8,475 bases of DNA from Clostridiales bacterium (GTDB taxonomy: Bacteria > Bacillota > Clostridia > Saccharofermentanales > UBA5734). The notes beneath the pieces were generated by a model. That model was not told the origin of the DNA and searched no databases. It was given only the letters and a program-made list of their open reading frames with translations. The DNA lies in the NCBI GenBank assembly GCA_003451915.1, contig DMJC01000199.1:1-8475 (forward strand), written 5' to 3'. The translations under genes and the position numbers were made by a program. Each line of letters starts with the position of its first letter. The first letter of the stretch is position 1. This document shows, piece by piece, positions 7,437 through 8,475 of this stretch.

Positions 7437-7489
7437 AGATTTATTGCTGGGAATCATAAATCTTTTAGCTATCCGCTTACTCAGCTAAA
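7437..7489. repeat. Two abutting inverted repeats filling the ppk2-giant gene gap
   Basis: The first is AGATTTAT (7437-7444) and ATAAATCT (7456-7463), a perfect 8-base inverted repeat with an 11-base loop. The second starts at the next base: TTTAGCT (7464-7470) and AGCTAAA (7483-7489), a perfect 7-base inverted repeat with a 12-base loop holding the ppk2 stop codon. Both stems are A+T-rich and modest, and neither is followed by a U-tract on the minus strand, so they are poor terminators. The first ends 13 bases before the giant gene's ribosome binding site. They could be a processing site, an operator or chance; function is not shown. Confidence 0.5.
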
Positions 7490-8352
7490 TGCGCATAAAG
7501 GTCTGGAACGAAAGTCTGATCGGTTATCGGCGGCCGTTCATACCCGGTGTCTTTCTGGCGGGGCGGCAGCTTGATCGGTTCTGGAGTAAGATCTTCAAAA
7601 GGAATCAGACTGAGCAGGTGGCTGATGCAATTAAGCCGGGCGCGTTTTTTATCGTCTGCATTGACGACGTACCACGGCGACTGCTTGGTGTCTGTATAAG
7701 CAAACATCTCGTCTTTCGCCCGGGAATAATCCACCCAGCGGCTTCTGGACTCGAGATCGATCGGGCTGAGCTTCCAGCGCTTGGTCGGGTCGTTGATGCG
7801 ATCCTGAAAGCGTTTCTCCTGCTCATCATCGGACACTGAAAACCAGTATTTGATCAGGATGATCCCCGAACGAATCAGCATTTTTTCAAACTCCGGACAG
7901 GAGCGGAGAAATTCGCGATATTGTTCTTCAGTGCAAAAATTCATGACCCGCTCGACGCCGGCCCGGTTATACCAGCTGCGGTCAAAGAGCACAATTTCGC
8001 CTGCTGCAGGCAATCTTGCCACATATCGCTGAAAATACCACTGCGTCGATTCCACCTCGCTGGGCTTCGGCAGAGCTTCGACCCGGCAAATGCGAGGATT
8101 CAGAGCCTCGGTGATCCGTTTGATCACACCGCCCTTGCCGGCAGCGTCACGGCCTTCGAAAATGACCACGACCTTGAGGCCTTTGGCCTTGACCCATTCC
8201 TGCAGCTTGACCAGATCAATTTGCAGGCGGGCAAGCTCCTTTTCATAAATTGCTTTGCCGAGCTTGCGGTCATCCTGGCGGGCCGGCACAGCAGTTTGAT
8301 CTGGAGCCTCCGCAAAAACCTTGACATCTTTCTTTGCTTTACCCTTACCCAT
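7477..8352 (-). CDS. ppk2: Polyphosphate kinase 2 (PPK2), single-domain class I type
   Basis: The product has 291 residues. PPK2 enzymes transfer phosphate between inorganic polyphosphate and nucleoside phosphates in the cytoplasm; class I members mainly run ADP plus polyphosphate to ATP and back. The P-loop (Walker A) is GRDAAGKGG at 67-75, preceded by VVVIFE. The Walker B-like motif LFDRSWYNRAGVE is at 122-134, with D124 and R125. The lid region around 181-210 contains RFQDR, NDPTKRWKLSP and ESRSRW. Length and order fit a single-domain PPK2. The N-terminal 25 residues are charged and poorly conserved in type. I chose the ATG at 8350-8352 because AGGGGG lies nine bases upstream and it begins MGKGKAKK. 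The open frame extends back to a TTG at 8397 and an in-frame ATG at 8376, neither with a good ribosome binding site. Class assignment and substrate preference are inferred from motif appearance. Confidence 0.96.
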   Translation of the reverse strand: MGKGKAKKDVKVFAEAPDQTAVPARQDDRKLGKAIYEKELARLQIDLVKLQEWVKAKGLKVVVIFEGRDAAGKGGVIKRITEALNPRICRVEALPKPSEVESTQWYFQRYVARLPAAGEIVLFDRSWYNRAGVERVMNFCTEEQYREFLRSCPEFEKMLIRSGIILIKYWFSVSDDEQEKRFQDRINDPTKRWKLSPIDLESRSRWVDYSRAKDEMFAYTDTKQSPWYVVNADDKKRARLNCISHLLSLIPFEDLTPEPIKLPPRQKDTGYERPPITDQTFVPDLYAHLAE

Positions 8353-8361
8353 ATTCGATTT

Positions 8362-8367
8362 CCCCCT
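8362..8367 (-). promoter_or_regulatory. Shine-Dalgarno sequence of ppk2
   Basis: AGGGGG on the minus strand is followed by nine bases and then the ATG at 8350-8352. It decides the start codon, because the upstream in-frame TTG (8397) and ATG (8376) have no comparable sequence before them. Confidence 0.8.
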
Positions 8368-8426
8368 CGTCAGCATTAAGATCGAAAGAAAATGCAATTG
8401 GCAGGCACATGAAAGTAGATATCTTT

Positions 8427-8441
8427 ATTTTATCATAAAAT
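8427..8441. repeat. A+T-rich palindrome overlapping the ppk2 promoter
   Basis: ATTTTAT-C-ATAAAAT is a perfect 7-base inverted repeat around one central base. It covers both candidate -10 hexamers and ends five bases short of the -35 element. The position would suit an operator, but no regulator is identified and A+T-rich palindromes arise easily by chance. Confidence 0.45.
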
Positions 8442-8452
8442 CGATTTGTCAA
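8427..8452 (-). promoter_or_regulatory. Putative sigma70-type promoter of ppk2
   Basis: A perfect TTGACA is read on the minus strand at 8447-8452. The best -10-like hexamer downstream is TAAAAT at 8427-8432, but the spacer is only 14 bases; TATGAT at 8432-8437 is closer still. The -35 match, the A+T-rich context and the distance of about 70 bases to the ppk2 start favour a promoter, but the -10 assignment is uncertain. It would drive ppk2 and possibly the giant gene, since I see no convincing promoter in the gap between them. Confidence 0.4.
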
Positions 8453-8462
8453 GTTGCGTTTT

Positions 8463-8475
8463 GGTGCCAGGCACC
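8463..8475. repeat. GGTGCC-A-GGCACC palindrome at the right edge
   Basis: The last 13 bases are a perfect 6-base inverted repeat around a single base. It sits 10 bases upstream of the TTGACA of ppk2. On the minus strand it is followed by AAAA, and on the plus strand it is preceded by TTTT, the reverse of an intrinsic terminator. It may be one end of a dispersed palindromic repeat or a protein site; the window stops here, so its full extent is unknown. Confidence 0.5.

Noticed and set aside
7489..8379. Plus-strand frames opposite ppk2 (for example 7489-7839 and 7921-8379)
   Set aside because: The minus strand encodes an intact PPK2 with Walker A and Walker B motifs over this whole stretch; the plus-strand translations have no family features.
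8354..8386. Inverted repeat TTCGAT/ATCGAA around the ppk2 ribosome binding site as a riboswitch or attenuator
   Set aside because: The stem is only 6 bases with a 21-base loop that leaves the Shine-Dalgarno exposed, and no alternative pairing or known aptamer pattern is visible.
8353..8397. N-terminal extension of PPK2 from the TTG at 8397 or the ATG at 8376
   Set aside because: Neither has a good ribosome binding site, and the AGGGGG that would be translated in these versions is ideally placed for the ATG at 8352.

Overview
The window holds two complete genes, both on the minus strand, and a structured repeat array at the left edge. Read in the direction of transcription, from right to left, the layout is: a putative promoter and two palindromes (8427-8475); a class I-type polyphosphate kinase 2 gene, ppk2 (7477-8352); a 65-base gap filled by two abutting inverted repeats and ending in a strong ribosome binding site; a giant gene for a 2423-residue exported or membrane-anchored protein (140-7411); and, starting inside the last codons of that gene, a long stem-loop followed by an array of very short triloop hairpins that runs off the window (1-154). 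No RNA gene, transposase or CRISPR array is visible. The many other open frames are shadows of the two genes.

The giant protein has an N-terminal signal or anchor helix. Residues about 185-1290 contain seven fibronectin type III-like units, several carrying long insertions. The remaining 1100 or so residues are beta-rich and glycine-rich and match no family I recognise. In that half a short two-part motif recurs several times: a [ST]-x-L-x-[LV]-type strand ending in G, then a G-x-[LIF]-x-x-P turn. It may be an undescribed repeat module. The protein looks like a large surface scaffold or adhesin-type molecule, but no catalytic site or ligand can be named.

Ppk2 is cytoplasmic and interconverts polyphosphate and nucleotides. 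The two genes are close enough to share a transcript, but I see no functional link between them.

The organism cannot be fixed from the sequence. Base composition is moderate, roughly half G+C by eye. The Shine-Dalgarno sequences are strong (GGAGG, AGGGGG) and there is a Fn3-rich giant surface protein. This suits an anaerobic Firmicutes-like bacterium, but a diderm lineage is not excluded.

The most unusual DNA is at positions 1-154: a unit order of A-B-C-A-B with a 63-base period, each unit headed by TTCATGC, and a final 21-pair hairpin whose stem contains the giant gene's stop codon and last four codons.
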